Of a DNA stretch of 64,000 nucleotides, positions 54,306 through 64,000 are shown piece by piece. Numbering within the stretch: position 1 is the stretch's first letter; the number at the start of each line of letters is the position of its first letter. The notes below the pieces were generated by a model. It was not told the DNA's origin. It ran no database searches and saw only the letters and a program-made list of their open reading frames with translations. Where the stretch lies: the NCBI RefSeq assembly GCF_007829035.1, contig NZ_VIVQ01000001.1:2046001-2110000 (forward strand). The letters run 5' to 3'. The stretch comes from Rudaeicoccus suwonensis (lineage in GTDB: Bacteria > Actinomycetota > Actinomycetes > Actinomycetales > Dermatophilaceae). A program made the position numbers and the translations under genes.

Positions 54306-55652
54306 TCAGGTGGTGGGGTCGCTGACCTGTCCGAGGAACAGCGGCGCATGGGTCGTCGTGTCATGGATCGCGTAGAAGTACGCCCGATCGACGACCACCG
54401 AGTCGAGCACCTGCGGCACCGCCCCGGCCGTCATCCCGACCGCGGTCGACGCCGCAGCCTGGGTGCCGTACTCGTCGACCTTCACCACCGACTGCTGTAT
54501 GACGCTGCCCACCGTGATCTCGCCCGGTGCCCCGGCGATGCCGGACAGATCCGGACCGTCGAACAGCTGGGTGACTCCGAGGTCGCGCAGCGCACTCACC
54601 AGGCTGCTGTTCGTGGTCATCGTGAACGACGGCATCGACAGGTGCACCAGCCCGGTCTCGCGTGGCGTCGTGCCCGAGATCCTCGCCGCCGTCGCAACGG
54701 GCAGCACGCTCGCCAGCTGCGCACGCACCGCGGCGAAGCAACCCGGGTCCGGCAGGACGATCGTCATGGCGACGCCGCTGCCGACATACGGCACGGTGAC
54801 ACTGACCCAGCCCGACCCGTGCGCCGCGCCGAACGACGAGGTCGCCGTCATCTGCGACGCCTTCACGGTGCCGCCGGATGCTGTCGTGAAGTCCGTGGGC
54901 GCGGCCGCCTTGGTGAACGGTATGGTCCACGACGCGTTGAGGTAGAGCGCGTTGACGATCTCCAGCTGGGTGGCCGGGCTGACCGAACCGTTGCTCAGCA
55001 AGGTGGGGATGAGGTCGTGGGTGCGTTCGGCGACCCACGCGTTGATCTTGCCGACCGCCGCCGTCGGATCCTGCCGGTAGTCGACGACGTGCACCCCGGC
55101 GGCGTAGCCGACAGCCAACTGGCGCAGATACGCGACGTTGATGTGCAGGCTCGCGTCGGGCCACAACGAGTTGGCCGCCTGGATCACCATCGGTGCACCA
55201 CCGGCGCCGGTGGAGGTCGCGTTCCCGGCGTTGATCGCAGCGGCGATCGCGGTGTCGACCGCCGTGACGTTGGCCGCCTGGCGCTGCTGTCCTCCACCCA
55301 TGGCGGCCGCCAGTTGCTGGGCCGTCGTGCCTTTTGCGCCGGCATCGGTCATCGCCAGCGCGGCGTATGCCGAGTAGGGGCTGATCGAGCCGTTGCCGGT
55401 CGGCGGGATCGAGGAGTCGGCGAGGAACAACCGCACGCCGAATTCGGTGAGATCGGCTCCGGCAGTGGATGCCGGGCCTGGCGACATCCGAGAGGCCTTC
55501 ACCGCGAGCACCCCGTCCGCACCGACGCGCGGCGATGCGGACGCTGCGTCGCTGGTGCTGGACGACGTGGCCGACCGCCCGGACCCACACGCGGTCAGCG
55601 CCATACCGAGCATTCCCGCCCCCGCGAGCCCCAGTGCTTCTCGACGTCTCAT
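54306..55652 (-). CDS. Serpin-family lipoprotein
   Basis: The 448-residue protein has a lipobox signal (MLGMALTAC, Cys near residue 22) so it would be anchored outside the membrane. A serpin fold follows: NGSISPYSAYAALAMTDAGAKGTT, LEIVNALYLNASWTIPFTKAAAPTDF, and the end signature VVVDRAYFYAIHDTTTHAPLFLGQVSDP. The hinge EYGTQAAASTAVGMT (GTxAAAxT) is the inhibitory-type hinge, so it should trap a serine or cysteine protease. ATG 55652 has GGGAG ten bases upstream. Confidence 0.9.
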   Translation of the reverse strand: MRRREALGLAGAGMLGMALTACGSGRSATSSSTSDAASASPRVGADGVLAVKASRMSPGPASTAGADLTEFGVRLFLADSSIPPTGNGSISPYSAYAALAMTDAGAKGTTAQQLAAAMGGGQQRQAANVTAVDTAIAAAINAGNATSTGAGGAPMVIQAANSLWPDASLHINVAYLRQLAVGYAAGVHVVDYRQDPTAAVGKINAWVAERTHDLIPTLLSNGSVSPATQLEIVNALYLNASWTIPFTKAAAPTDFTTASGGTVKASQMTATSSFGAAHGSGWVSVTVPYVGSGVAMTIVLPDPGCFAAVRAQLASVLPVATAARISGTTPRETGLVHLSMPSFTMTTNSSLVSALRDLGVTQLFDGPDLSGIAGAPGEITVGSVIQQSVVKVDEYGTQAAASTAVGMTAGAVPQVLDSVVVDRAYFYAIHDTTTHAPLFLGQVSDPTT

Positions 55653-55839
55653 CTTCCTGCATCTCCCGGTGTCTCGCTGCGTGGTGTGTCTCTCACCTGT
55701 CAGACGCCCGGCCCAGGGGCGAGGTTGCACGACCGCGCGCGACTATCCCCCACCAGTTTGCAGCTGCTCCGCGAGGTATGCCGCAGCGCTCGTGCCGCCA
55801 CAGCGTGACGGCGGCGCGGCGTCACATGGCGGGCAACCT

Positions 55840-57423
55840 TCAGACCGGTTCCGGCGCAGGTGCGTGTCGCTCGAGGAATCGGTAGACCTCGGTGTCGTCG
55901 ACACCCGGGAAGACACCCGGCGGCATCGCGGCCAGCAGATGGGAGTGCACCCGCGCCGACGGCCACGCCTGGCCGGTCCACCGCTGAGCCAGTCCGGTCG
56001 GCGGCTGCACGCAGCAACTGGGGTCAGGGCAGCGCGACACGGAACGCTCGGTGGTTTCGCGCCCGCGCATCCACTTCACGTGCTGGTAGGGCACGCCGAC
56101 GTTGACCGCGAAAAGACCGTCGTGGGTGCGGTCGACCACCGCAGTGCACCAGTAGGTGCCGGATCTGGTGTCGGTGTAGGCCTGGAAGGCCTGGGACAGA
56201 TCGGGCTGCTCGAACACGCGACGTGCTGTCCAGGACCGGCACACCCGTTGACCCTCGATGGCGCCGAGCGGGTCGACGGGGAACTGCACGCCGTCGTTCT
56301 CGTACGCCTTGTAGATCACGCCGTCCTGCGAGATGCGCATGAAGTGCACCGGCAGTCCGAGGTGCCTCGTGGCCAGGTTGGTGAAGCGGTGCGCGGCCGT
56401 CTCGTAGGACACCGCGTAGGCGTCACGCAGATCCTCGATGGCGATGTCCTTCTCGCGCATCGCCCGGCGCAGGAAGTCGACCGTCTCACCCTCGGGCATC
56501 AGCAGGGCCGCGGCGAAGTAGTTGATCTCGACGCGCTGCGACAGGAACTCCGCGTAGTCAGCCGGCACGCGGTGGCCGAGCACCAGGTGACCGACGGCGT
56601 GCAACGCCAAGGAGCGCGAATCATGTTGTCCTGCCTCGGGTTGCGGCAGATAGATGCGCTTGTTGTGCAGGTCGGTCACGGTGCGCGTCGAGCCCGGCAG
56701 ATCGGAGGTGTGCACCAGTTTGTAGCCGAGGTGACCGGCGAGACGGTCGACCGCGGCGCGGCTGATCGGACCGCCCGGGTGGTGGATCGCGGCCAGCAAC
56801 TGTCCGGCCTCGGTCTCGATGTCGCCGAAGTAGTTGTCGGCGGCGCGCATCCGCTCACGCAGCTGCGCGTTGGCCCGCCGCGCATGCTCCGGTGTGGCAG
56901 CCCGGTCGGCCTGCGCCGAGGCCATCGCCTCGTGCATGCCGACGAGTGCCTCGAGAGCTTCCGTCGGCAGGCGCGGGCCGATCTTGACCTTCGGCAGACC
57001 CAACGTCTCGTATGACGGTTGACGTTGGGCGCGCTCCAGTCGTATCTCCAGCGATGCACGTCGCGTCGGCGCAGCAGTGGTCAGCAGGTCCTGCAACGGC
57101 ACGCCGAGTGCGCCTGCGAGCGCGGTCAGCACGGACAACCGTGGCTCCCGTTTGCCGTTCTCGATCAGCGACAGTGCGGACGCGGACAATCCGATCGCGT
57201 CAGCGACGTCACCGAGGGTGCGGCCGCTCTCCTGACGCACATGACGCAACCTGCGGCCGATCGTCAGCGCGTCGGGTGCCGCGCCCGGTGGGGGTGTGGT
57301 GGCGGAGTCGTCGGGTTCGGTGGACGTGAGCCGGCCCGGGTTCGCCTCGGCAGTCGTCATGCGGTCAGGATCACGCTTTTTGACACGGGTGGTCGTGGCC
57401 TTGCCCGGCGAAACTCGACTCAT
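55840..57423 (-). CDS. ramB: RamB-type XRE/short-chain fatty acid regulator of the glyoxylate cycle
   Basis: The 527-residue regulator has an XRE helix-turn-helix ([36 protein letters not shown], about residues 58-93). An ImmA/IrrE-like domain follows in which HExxH is changed to [13 protein letters not shown]-terminal Cys-rich domain holds CRSW and RCPDPSCC. This is the RamB architecture of Corynebacterium and Mycobacterium, which controls aceA and aceB by carbon source. It is divergent from aceA here. Start position among several N-terminal codons is uncertain. Confidence 0.9.
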   Translation of the reverse strand: MSRVSPGKATTTRVKKRDPDRMTTAEANPGRLTSTEPDDSATTPPPGAAPDALTIGRRLRHVRQESGRTLGDVADAIGLSASALSLIENGKREPRLSVLTALAGALGVPLQDLLTTAAPTRRASLEIRLERAQRQPSYETLGLPKVKIGPRLPTEALEALVGMHEAMASAQADRAATPEHARRANAQLRERMRAADNYFGDIETEAGQLLAAIHHPGGPISRAAVDRLAGHLGYKLVHTSDLPGSTRTVTDLHNKRIYLPQPEAGQHDSRSLALHAVGHLVLGHRVPADYAEFLSQRVEINYFAAALLMPEGETVDFLRRAMREKDIAIEDLRDAYAVSYETAAHRFTNLATRHLGLPVHFMRISQDGVIYKAYENDGVQFPVDPLGAIEGQRVCRSWTARRVFEQPDLSQAFQAYTDTRSGTYWCTAVVDRTHDGLFAVNVGVPYQHVKWMRGRETTERSVSRCPDPSCCVQPPTGLAQRWTGQAWPSARVHSHLLAAMPPGVFPGVDDTEVYRFLERHAPAPEPV

Positions 57424-57540
57424 ACCGACACGCTATCGCAAAAACGCACGAATTTGACGCGGGAAAGTACTCGAAGTTGGCGATCGTATCCCCCAGAGTT
57501 GCTGGCAACCGACATACCGCCGAAAGGACTTCGAGGCGCC
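57424..57540. promoter_or_regulatory. Divergent ramB-aceA control region
   Basis: This 117-base gap carries GCAAAAACG (57438-57446) and AATTTGACG (57451-57459), both CAAA/TTTG-type sequences recalling RamB sites. It also has AAAGGA as aceA ribosome site. Exact operators cannot be fixed by eye. Confidence 0.45.
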
Positions 57541-58839
57541 ATGACCACCACACCGAACACCCCGAGCACGGCCGAGCAGGAGACTGCGCTGCAGAACGAC
57601 TGGCACAGCAACCCCCGCTGGGCCGGCGTCAAGCGCGACTACACCGCCGGTGACGTGATCAAGCTGCGTGGCTCGGTCCAGGAGGAGTTCACCCTCGCCC
57701 GCCGCGGCGCAGAGCAACTGTGGGACAAGCTGCACAGCGAGCCGTTCGTGAACGCGCTCGGCGCGCTGACCGGCAACCAGGCGGTGCAGCAGGTCAAAGC
57801 GGGCCTCAAGGCGATCTACCTGTCCGGTTGGCAGGTCGCCGGTGACGCGAACCTGTCCGGCCACACCTACCCCGACCAGTCGTTGTACCCCGCGAACTCG
57901 GTGCCTTCGGTCGTCCGCCGGATCAACAACGCGCTGATGCGGGCCGACCAGATCGAATTCTCCGAGGGCATCAAGACCGTCGAGGAATGGGTCGTGCCGA
58001 TCGTCGCCGACGCCGAGGCCGGCTTTGGCGGCCCGCTCAACGCATACGAGTTGATGAAGGCCATGATCGCCGCCGGGGCCTCCGGGGTGCACTGGGAGGA
58101 CCAGTTGGCGTCGGAGAAGAAGTGCGGCCACCTCGGCGGCAAGGTGCTCATCCCGACGCAGCAGCACGTCCGAACGCTCAACGCGGCGCGCCTGGCTGCC
58201 GACGTCGCGGGTGTCCCCTCGGTCGTCATCGCCCGCACCGACGCCGAGGCAGCCACACTGCTGACGACCGATGTCGACGAGCGCGACCAGGAGTTCCTGA
58301 CCGGCGAGCGCACCGGTGAGGGTTTCTACAAGGTGCGCAACGGCATCGAGCCGTGCATCGCCCGCGCCAAGGCGTATGCCGACTACGCGGACCTGATCTG
58401 GATGGAGACCGGCACCCCGGACCTCGAACTGGCACGCACATTCGCCGAGGCCGTCAAGGCCGACCACCCGGACCAGATGCTGGCGTACAACTGCAGCCCG
58501 TCGTTCAACTGGAAGAAGCACCTGGACGACGACACCATCGCCAAGTTCCAGCGCGAACTGGGTGCGATGGGCTTCAAGTTCCAGTTCATCACCCTGGCCG
58601 GCTTCCACGCCCTCAACTACTCCATGTTCGACCTGGCGCACGGCTACGCCCGTGAGCAGATGAAGGCCTACGTGGAGTTGCAGGAGAAGGAGTTCGCCTC
58701 CGAGGCCCGCGGCTACACCGCCACCAAGCACCAGCGCGAAGTCGGCACCGGCTACTTCGACCTGATCTCGACGGCGCTGAACCCCGACAGCTCCACCACA
58801 GCGCTGAAGGACAGCACCGAAACCGCTCAGTTCCACTGA
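57541..58839 (+). CDS. aceA: Isocitrate lyase
   Basis: The 432-residue enzyme splits isocitrate to glyoxylate and succinate. The active-site signature KKCGHLGGK has Cys195, with [15 protein letters not shown]-type metal region at 157-170 and [13 protein letters not shown] later. ATG 57541 follows AAAGGACTTCGAGG. It works with aceB downstream. Confidence 0.97.
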   Translation: MTTTPNTPSTAEQETALQNDWHSNPRWAGVKRDYTAGDVIKLRGSVQEEFTLARRGAEQLWDKLHSEPFVNALGALTGNQAVQQVKAGLKAIYLSGWQVAGDANLSGHTYPDQSLYPANSVPSVVRRINNALMRADQIEFSEGIKTVEEWVVPIVADAEAGFGGPLNAYELMKAMIAAGASGVHWEDQLASEKKCGHLGGKVLIPTQQHVRTLNAARLAADVAGVPSVVIARTDAEAATLLTTDVDERDQEFLTGERTGEGFYKVRNGIEPCIARAKAYADYADLIWMETGTPDLELARTFAEAVKADHPDQMLAYNCSPSFNWKKHLDDDTIAKFQRELGAMGFKFQFITLAGFHALNYSMFDLAHGYAREQMKAYVELQEKEFASEARGYTATKHQREVGTGYFDLISTALNPDSSTTALKDSTETAQFH

Positions 58840-58889
58840 GCCCGGCTCGCGTCGAACTGCTGAACTCGGACACGACGCGACCGCACACG

Positions 58890-58935
58890 ACCCGGGATCG
58901 CTCGGTCACCTGGCTCCGGCCGAGCGATCCCGGGT
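58890..58935 (+). terminator. Terminator hairpin after aceA
   Basis: Arms ACCCGGGATCGCTCGG (58890-58905) and its exact complement (58920-58935) flank a 14-base loop. TCCCCTATTC follows. It separates aceA from aceB. Confidence 0.85.
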
Positions 58936-58999
58936 TCCCCTATTCGTCACAAAGCAACGGCACCAGGCACGTTCGTCATTTCCGGAGAGGACACCCACC

Positions 59000-60685
<1,686 letters not shown>

Positions 60686-60714
60686 GCGCGACCCGCGCAC
60701 GGATGCGCCATACC

Positions 60715-60752
60715 TGACGATGCCGCACTTCTCCGGGAGTGCGGCATCGTCA
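60715..60752 (+). terminator. Terminator hairpin after aceB
   Basis: TGACGATGCCGCACT (60715-60729) and its exact complement (60738-60752) enclose an eight-base loop. Confidence 0.85.
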
Positions 60753-60787
60753 TGACCCCCTCTCGACGGGTGTGACAGGGTTCCCCC

Positions 60788-61804
60788 ATGAACCCGCGCA
60801 TGCCCAGTGAGACCGCCCCGCAGACACGAGTGTGGATGGCGTTCCCGCCCGGTGGCTACACCCTGGGTGAGACCGAGGCGGATGCCGACGAGGCGCGCAC
60901 CACGTGGAGCGCGGTCGCCCACGCCGTGCTGGAGTTCGAGCCGGTCACGATGGTCGTCGACCCCGCCGACGAGCAGGTCGCCCGCCGCTACCTCTCCGGT
61001 GACGTGGAGATCATCCATGCGCCACTGGATGACGCCTGGATGCGTGACATCGGGCCGACGTTCGTACACACCGATGATGGCGAACTCGGCGCCGTCGACT
61101 GGGTTTTCAACGGCTGGGGGCAACAGGACTGGGCCACCTGGGACAACGACCAGCGCATCGGCCGTTTCGTGGCCGAGCAGGCGGGAGCGACCCGCATCGA
61201 CTCCCCCATCACCAACGAAGGCGGCGGGATCCACGTCGACGGCCTCGGCACCGTCTTGGTCACCGACACCGTGCAGTTGGACCCGATGCGCAACCCCGGA
61301 GCCACCCGTGCCGACATCGAAGCCGAGCTGGCACGCACCATCGGCGCCACTCACGCCGTCTGGCTGCCGCGCGGCCTCAGCCGCGACTCGCAGCGCTACG
61401 GCACACGCGGTCACGTCGACATCGTCGCGACGATTCCATCCCCCGGGGTGCTGCTCGTGCACGACCAGCGAGACCCGGCGCACCCAGACCACGCGGTGAT
61501 GCAGGAGGTCGTCGCGGCGCTGGAGGACACCACCGACGCCGACGGACGGCTGTGGGATATCCGGCGGATGCCGGCGCCTCAGGTGCTCACCGACGACGAG
61601 GGTCCGGTCGACTACAGCTACCTCAACCACCTGGTCGTCAACGACGGGGTCATCGCCTGCTCGTTCAACGACCCGCACGACGACGAGGCAGTCGCGCTCT
61701 TGCGCGAGTGTTATCCGGGCCGTCGCGTCGTGACGGTGGACGCGCGGCCGATCTTCGCCCGCGGTGGCGGGGTGCACTGCATCACCCAGCACCAACCGGC
61801 ATGA
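60788..61804 (+). CDS. aguA: Agmatine deiminase family protein
   Basis: The 338-residue enzyme would turn agmatine into N-carbamoylputrescine. It has the peptidylarginine-deiminase-like core: DDAWMRDIGPTFV, NEGGGIHVDGLGTVLVTD, RGHVDIVATI and the nucleophile Cys in ARGGGVHCITQHQP. All expected catalytic residues are visible. The partner amidohydrolase (AguB) is not adjacent. Confidence 0.9.
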   Translation: MNPRMPSETAPQTRVWMAFPPGGYTLGETEADADEARTTWSAVAHAVLEFEPVTMVVDPADEQVARRYLSGDVEIIHAPLDDAWMRDIGPTFVHTDDGELGAVDWVFNGWGQQDWATWDNDQRIGRFVAEQAGATRIDSPITNEGGGIHVDGLGTVLVTDTVQLDPMRNPGATRADIEAELARTIGATHAVWLPRGLSRDSQRYGTRGHVDIVATIPSPGVLLVHDQRDPAHPDHAVMQEVVAALEDTTDADGRLWDIRRMPAPQVLTDDEGPVDYSYLNHLVVNDGVIACSFNDPHDDEAVALLRECYPGRRVVTVDARPIFARGGGVHCITQHQPA

Positions 61805-61853
61805 CGTCTCGGCATCTGCCGAAAACCCTTATGCGCAGTGAAATTGGGGGCTG

Positions 61854-62975
61854 TCACGTGTGAGCGGCGCGCACGCGCAAGCCGGCCGCGACGATCTCGC
61901 GGTCGGTGACGTCGCGCGTGGCGTCGACGCGGATCAGGTCACCTAGGGGCAGCGGCTGCCACAGCCCCAGCCGGCGCCATACGCTCTCGTCCCACATCTG
62001 ACCGTCGGCCGACTCGTGCCGCCGGCGCGCGTCGGCCACCGGCAGGTCGCACCACACCTGCGGCACCCTGGTCGGGTCGAATCCCGCTGCCCTGAAACCG
62101 TGGTGCACGGCGACCTCGTCGCCTGCCGGCACATGCGCCTCGACGACGCCTCCGGTCGCTGAACCCGCCAACAACTGCCACAGCGCGGCGCCGGTGCCCG
62201 TTGCGAGAGTTGCGCCGGGGTCGGTGAGTTCGTGGGTCGTGGTTGCGGTGAACCCGGCGGCGATCGCCGCGGCCATCGCCGATCGCGAGAAGACCGGCAC
62301 CGACAACTCGCTGGCCAGGCGCGCCGCTGTGTCGCCGGACCCACTGCCCGGTAACCCGTTGACCAGCACCGTCATACGCAATGGACGATGCGCCGCGTAT
62401 GCCGCTGCGGGCCACTCCTCGCGCGTCACCGCATGCGCGTCGTGGTCACGCCAGGCGACGCCGTCGCGGCCTTGCAGCCACAGCATGTCGCGCACGTGTC
62501 CTTCGCGCCGAAAACCCAAGGATCGCAGCATTCCCGAGGATGCCGCATTGCCCGGGCGCACGTTGGCCTCGATGCGGTGCAGGCCCATGCCGTGCGGTGC
62601 TTCGGCGAAGCAGAGCCCGACAATCAGACGCAATCCCTCGGCGAACAGACCACGCCCGGCATACGGATCGTAGGCGTCGTAACCGATGACGCCGTTCTGA
62701 AACCGACCGCGAACGACGTTGGTGACATTGACTTTTCCGACAATACCGTGGCTGCCGGCGGGATCCTTGGCGTGGACCAGGAAGGTCCGGTGATCCAGAC
62801 TCTGCCGGGACAGGTGCCACTGCAGGTCGTCGGGGTTGACCGGATTCCATTCGCCGATGCGCGCGCGGGACGCCGTCACCGCCAGGCGATAGGCCGGTAT
62901 GTCGGCGGCGTCCACGGTGGCCACCCACACCCGCTCACCCGTCGCGGTCAGTGGCTCCACCGGTCCAGTCACCAT
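61854..62975 (-). CDS. GNAT acetyltransferase fused to a P-loop-like kinase domain
   Basis: Residues about 15-195 form a RimJ-type GNAT domain (GVIGYDAYDPYAGRGLFAEGLRLIVGLCF, RIEANVRPGNAASSGMLRSLGFRREG). Residues about 210-373 look like a nucleotide-kinase fold: TVLVNGLPGSGSGDTAARLASEL with DLPVADARRRHESAD later. The Walker A reads GLPGSGSGDT, lacking the Lys of GKST, so ATP binding is doubtful. ATG 62975 has AAGGA upstream. Substrate unknown. Confidence 0.82.
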   Translation of the reverse strand: MVTGPVEPLTATGERVWVATVDAADIPAYRLAVTASRARIGEWNPVNPDDLQWHLSRQSLDHRTFLVHAKDPAGSHGIVGKVNVTNVVRGRFQNGVIGYDAYDPYAGRGLFAEGLRLIVGLCFAEAPHGMGLHRIEANVRPGNAASSGMLRSLGFRREGHVRDMLWLQGRDGVAWRDHDAHAVTREEWPAAAYAAHRPLRMTVLVNGLPGSGSGDTAARLASELSVPVFSRSAMAAAIAAGFTATTTHELTDPGATLATGTGAALWQLLAGSATGGVVEAHVPAGDEVAVHHGFRAAGFDPTRVPQVWCDLPVADARRRHESADGQMWDESVWRRLGLWQPLPLGDLIRVDATRDVTDREIVAAGLRVRAAHT

Positions 62976-63018
62976 CGCATCCTTGCACCGACCCGGGACC
63001 GGCGCGCGCACGCCGCGC

Positions 63019-64000
63019 TCAGCGGACCACCTTGCCGCGCAACACGATCCGGCTCGGTGCTGCGAGGACACGCACGTCTTCGCGTGGATCCGACTCGTAG
63101 ACAACGAAGTCCGCGCTCTCGCCCTCGGCGATGCCCGGCCGGCCGAGCCACTGCCGCGCACCCCAGGTCGCGGCATCGAGGGCCTCGAGGTTCGTCATGC
63201 CGGCGCGGGTGAGCTCCTCGACCTCGGCGGCGGCCAGGCCGTGCGGCAGCTGGCCGCCCGCATCGGTGCCCACCCAGATCGGCACCCCCGCCTCGTGCGC
63301 CGCCGCGATCGTGGCGTAGCGACGCTCGTAGAGGTCTCGCATGTGCGCTGCGTATGCCGGGAACTTCGCTTCCCCCGCGTCGGCGAACTTCGGGAAGTTC
63401 TCGATGTTGACCAGCGTCGGAACGATCGAAATCCCTTGGCGCGCAAATAGATCGATGGAGTCCTCTTGCAGACCGGGCGCGTGTTCGATGCAGTCGGTGC
63501 CGGCGGCGGCGAAGTCCAGCAGCGACTCTTCGCCGAAGCAGTGCGCGGTGACTCGGGCACCCTCCTCGTGCGCTGTGGCGATAGCTGCCGTCAGCGCCTC
63601 CCGGGGCCAGCACGGCGCCAGGTCGCCACGGTCGCGGTCGATCCAGTCCCCTACCAGCTTGACCCAGCCGTCGCCGCGGCGCGCCTCCTGGCGCACGTAG
63701 GCGACCAGGTCCTCCGGCTCGATCTCGTGCGCGAAGTTGCGGATGTACCGCTTGGTGCGAGCGATGTGCCGACCCGCCCTGATGATGCGCGGCAAATCCT
63801 CACGGTCGTCGATCCAGTGCGAGTCCACCGGTGAGCCGGCGTCACGCAGCAGCAGAGCTCCCGCTTCTCGGTCGGCGAGTGCGTGCTGTTCGGTGGTGGC
63901 CGCATCGACACCGCCATGTGCTTCAAGCCCCACGTGACAGTGCGCGTCGACCAGACCAGGCAGCACGAAACCGCTCACGCTTTGCACGTCCGCACCGGCG
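63019..64000 (-). CDS. Amidohydrolase-family enzyme (N-terminus beyond window)
   Basis: The frame is open at the right edge, so the N-terminal strands lie outside; 327 codons are visible. Metal ligands appear as LPGLVDAHCHVGL, a Lys in GWVKLVGDWID, His in VTAHCFGEESLLDF, His in DCIEHAPGLQ and Asp in IWVGTDAGGQLPHG. This is the imidazolonepropionase/prolidase-like branch. The ending returns to a beta sandwich (ADFVVYESDPRED). Substrate unknown. It lies 43 bases before the GNAT fusion gene. Confidence 0.88.
   Translation of the reverse strand, partial: AGADVQSVSGFVLPGLVDAHCHVGLEAHGGVDAATTEQHALADREAGALLLRDAGSPVDSHWIDDREDLPRIIRAGRHIARTKRYIRNFAHEIEPEDLVAYVRQEARRGDGWVKLVGDWIDRDRGDLAPCWPREALTAAIATAHEEGARVTAHCFGEESLLDFAAAGTDCIEHAPGLQEDSIDLFARQGISIVPTLVNIENFPKFADAGEAKFPAYAAHMRDLYERRYATIAAAHEAGVPIWVGTDAGGQLPHGLAAAEVEELTRAGMTNLEALDAATWGARQWLGRPGIAEGESADFVVYESDPREDVRVLAAPSRIVLRGKVVR

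Noticed and set aside
54361-55662. Second long minus-strand frame within the serpin gene
   Set aside because: Arg/His/Gly-rich composition and no motifs, while the other frame carries the lipobox and serpin signature.
57433-58836. Long minus-strand frame over aceA
   Set aside because: Antisense shadow of isocitrate lyase without motifs.

Overview
The window is 64 kb of high-GC DNA from an actinobacterium. The gene order around the ribosomal and translation genes (rpsP-khpA-rimM-trmD-rplS, lepB-rnhB-yraN-comM-dprA-xerC, rpsB-tsf-pyrH-frr-cdsA-rlmN), the RamB-type regulator beside aceA, and frequent leaderless genes all fit Actinomycetota, most likely order Micrococcales. A Dermacoccaceae-like host is a guess only. 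No rRNA, tRNA or CRISPR was seen.

Region 1 (1-6443) is the right end of an integrative conjugative element that continues off the left edge. In order it carries the C-terminal part of a VirB4-type ATPase, two proteins of unknown function, a VirD4/TraG-type coupling protein, an SSB-like protein, a DUF4913-type protein, a small ORF and, facing left, a large serine recombinase. Just past the recombinase start (about 6458-6476) the sequence enters an ABC-transporter ATPase reading frame at its Walker B motif. The element therefore appears to sit inside that host gene, whose 3' part and two permeases follow (6470-8567).

Region 2 (8683-18992) holds a membrane Ser/Thr kinase, an HTH-fused citrate synthase-like protein facing a second citrate synthase tail to tail, and a cell-envelope group: an O-antigen ligase-like protein, a DegT-type aminotransferase and an ATP-grasp ligase resembling D-aspartate ligases. 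Divergent from the ligase is an archaeal-type aspartyl-tRNA synthetase behind a well-supported translational T-box riboswitch. LipB follows.

Region 3 (19108-31145) encodes amine and serine catabolism (aminobutyraldehyde dehydrogenase, L-serine dehydratase, an Lrp/AsnC regulator coupled to a class III aminotransferase), then assorted conserved proteins: a saccharopine dehydrogenase-like enzyme, a SIMPL protein, an AAA ATPase, a LOG-family protein and a PAP2-type membrane enzyme.

Region 4 (31142-54134), mostly on the minus strand, is the conserved translation, division and lipid block. It is interrupted by an APC permease plus LacI regulator, an aminotransferase with an M23 peptidase, and nagA. 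Notable points are three tandem signal peptidases and a TrmD-acetyltransferase fusion.

Region 5 (54306-64000) holds a lipoprotein serpin, the glyoxylate bypass (ramB divergent from aceA, then aceB), an agmatine deiminase, a GNAT/degenerate P-loop fusion and an amidohydrolase cut by the right edge.

Across the chromosomal part, but not the element, the octamer GTATGCCG/CGGCATAC recurs about once per 1.2-1.3 kb in every reading frame. Three copies build a hairpin between rpsB and tsf.
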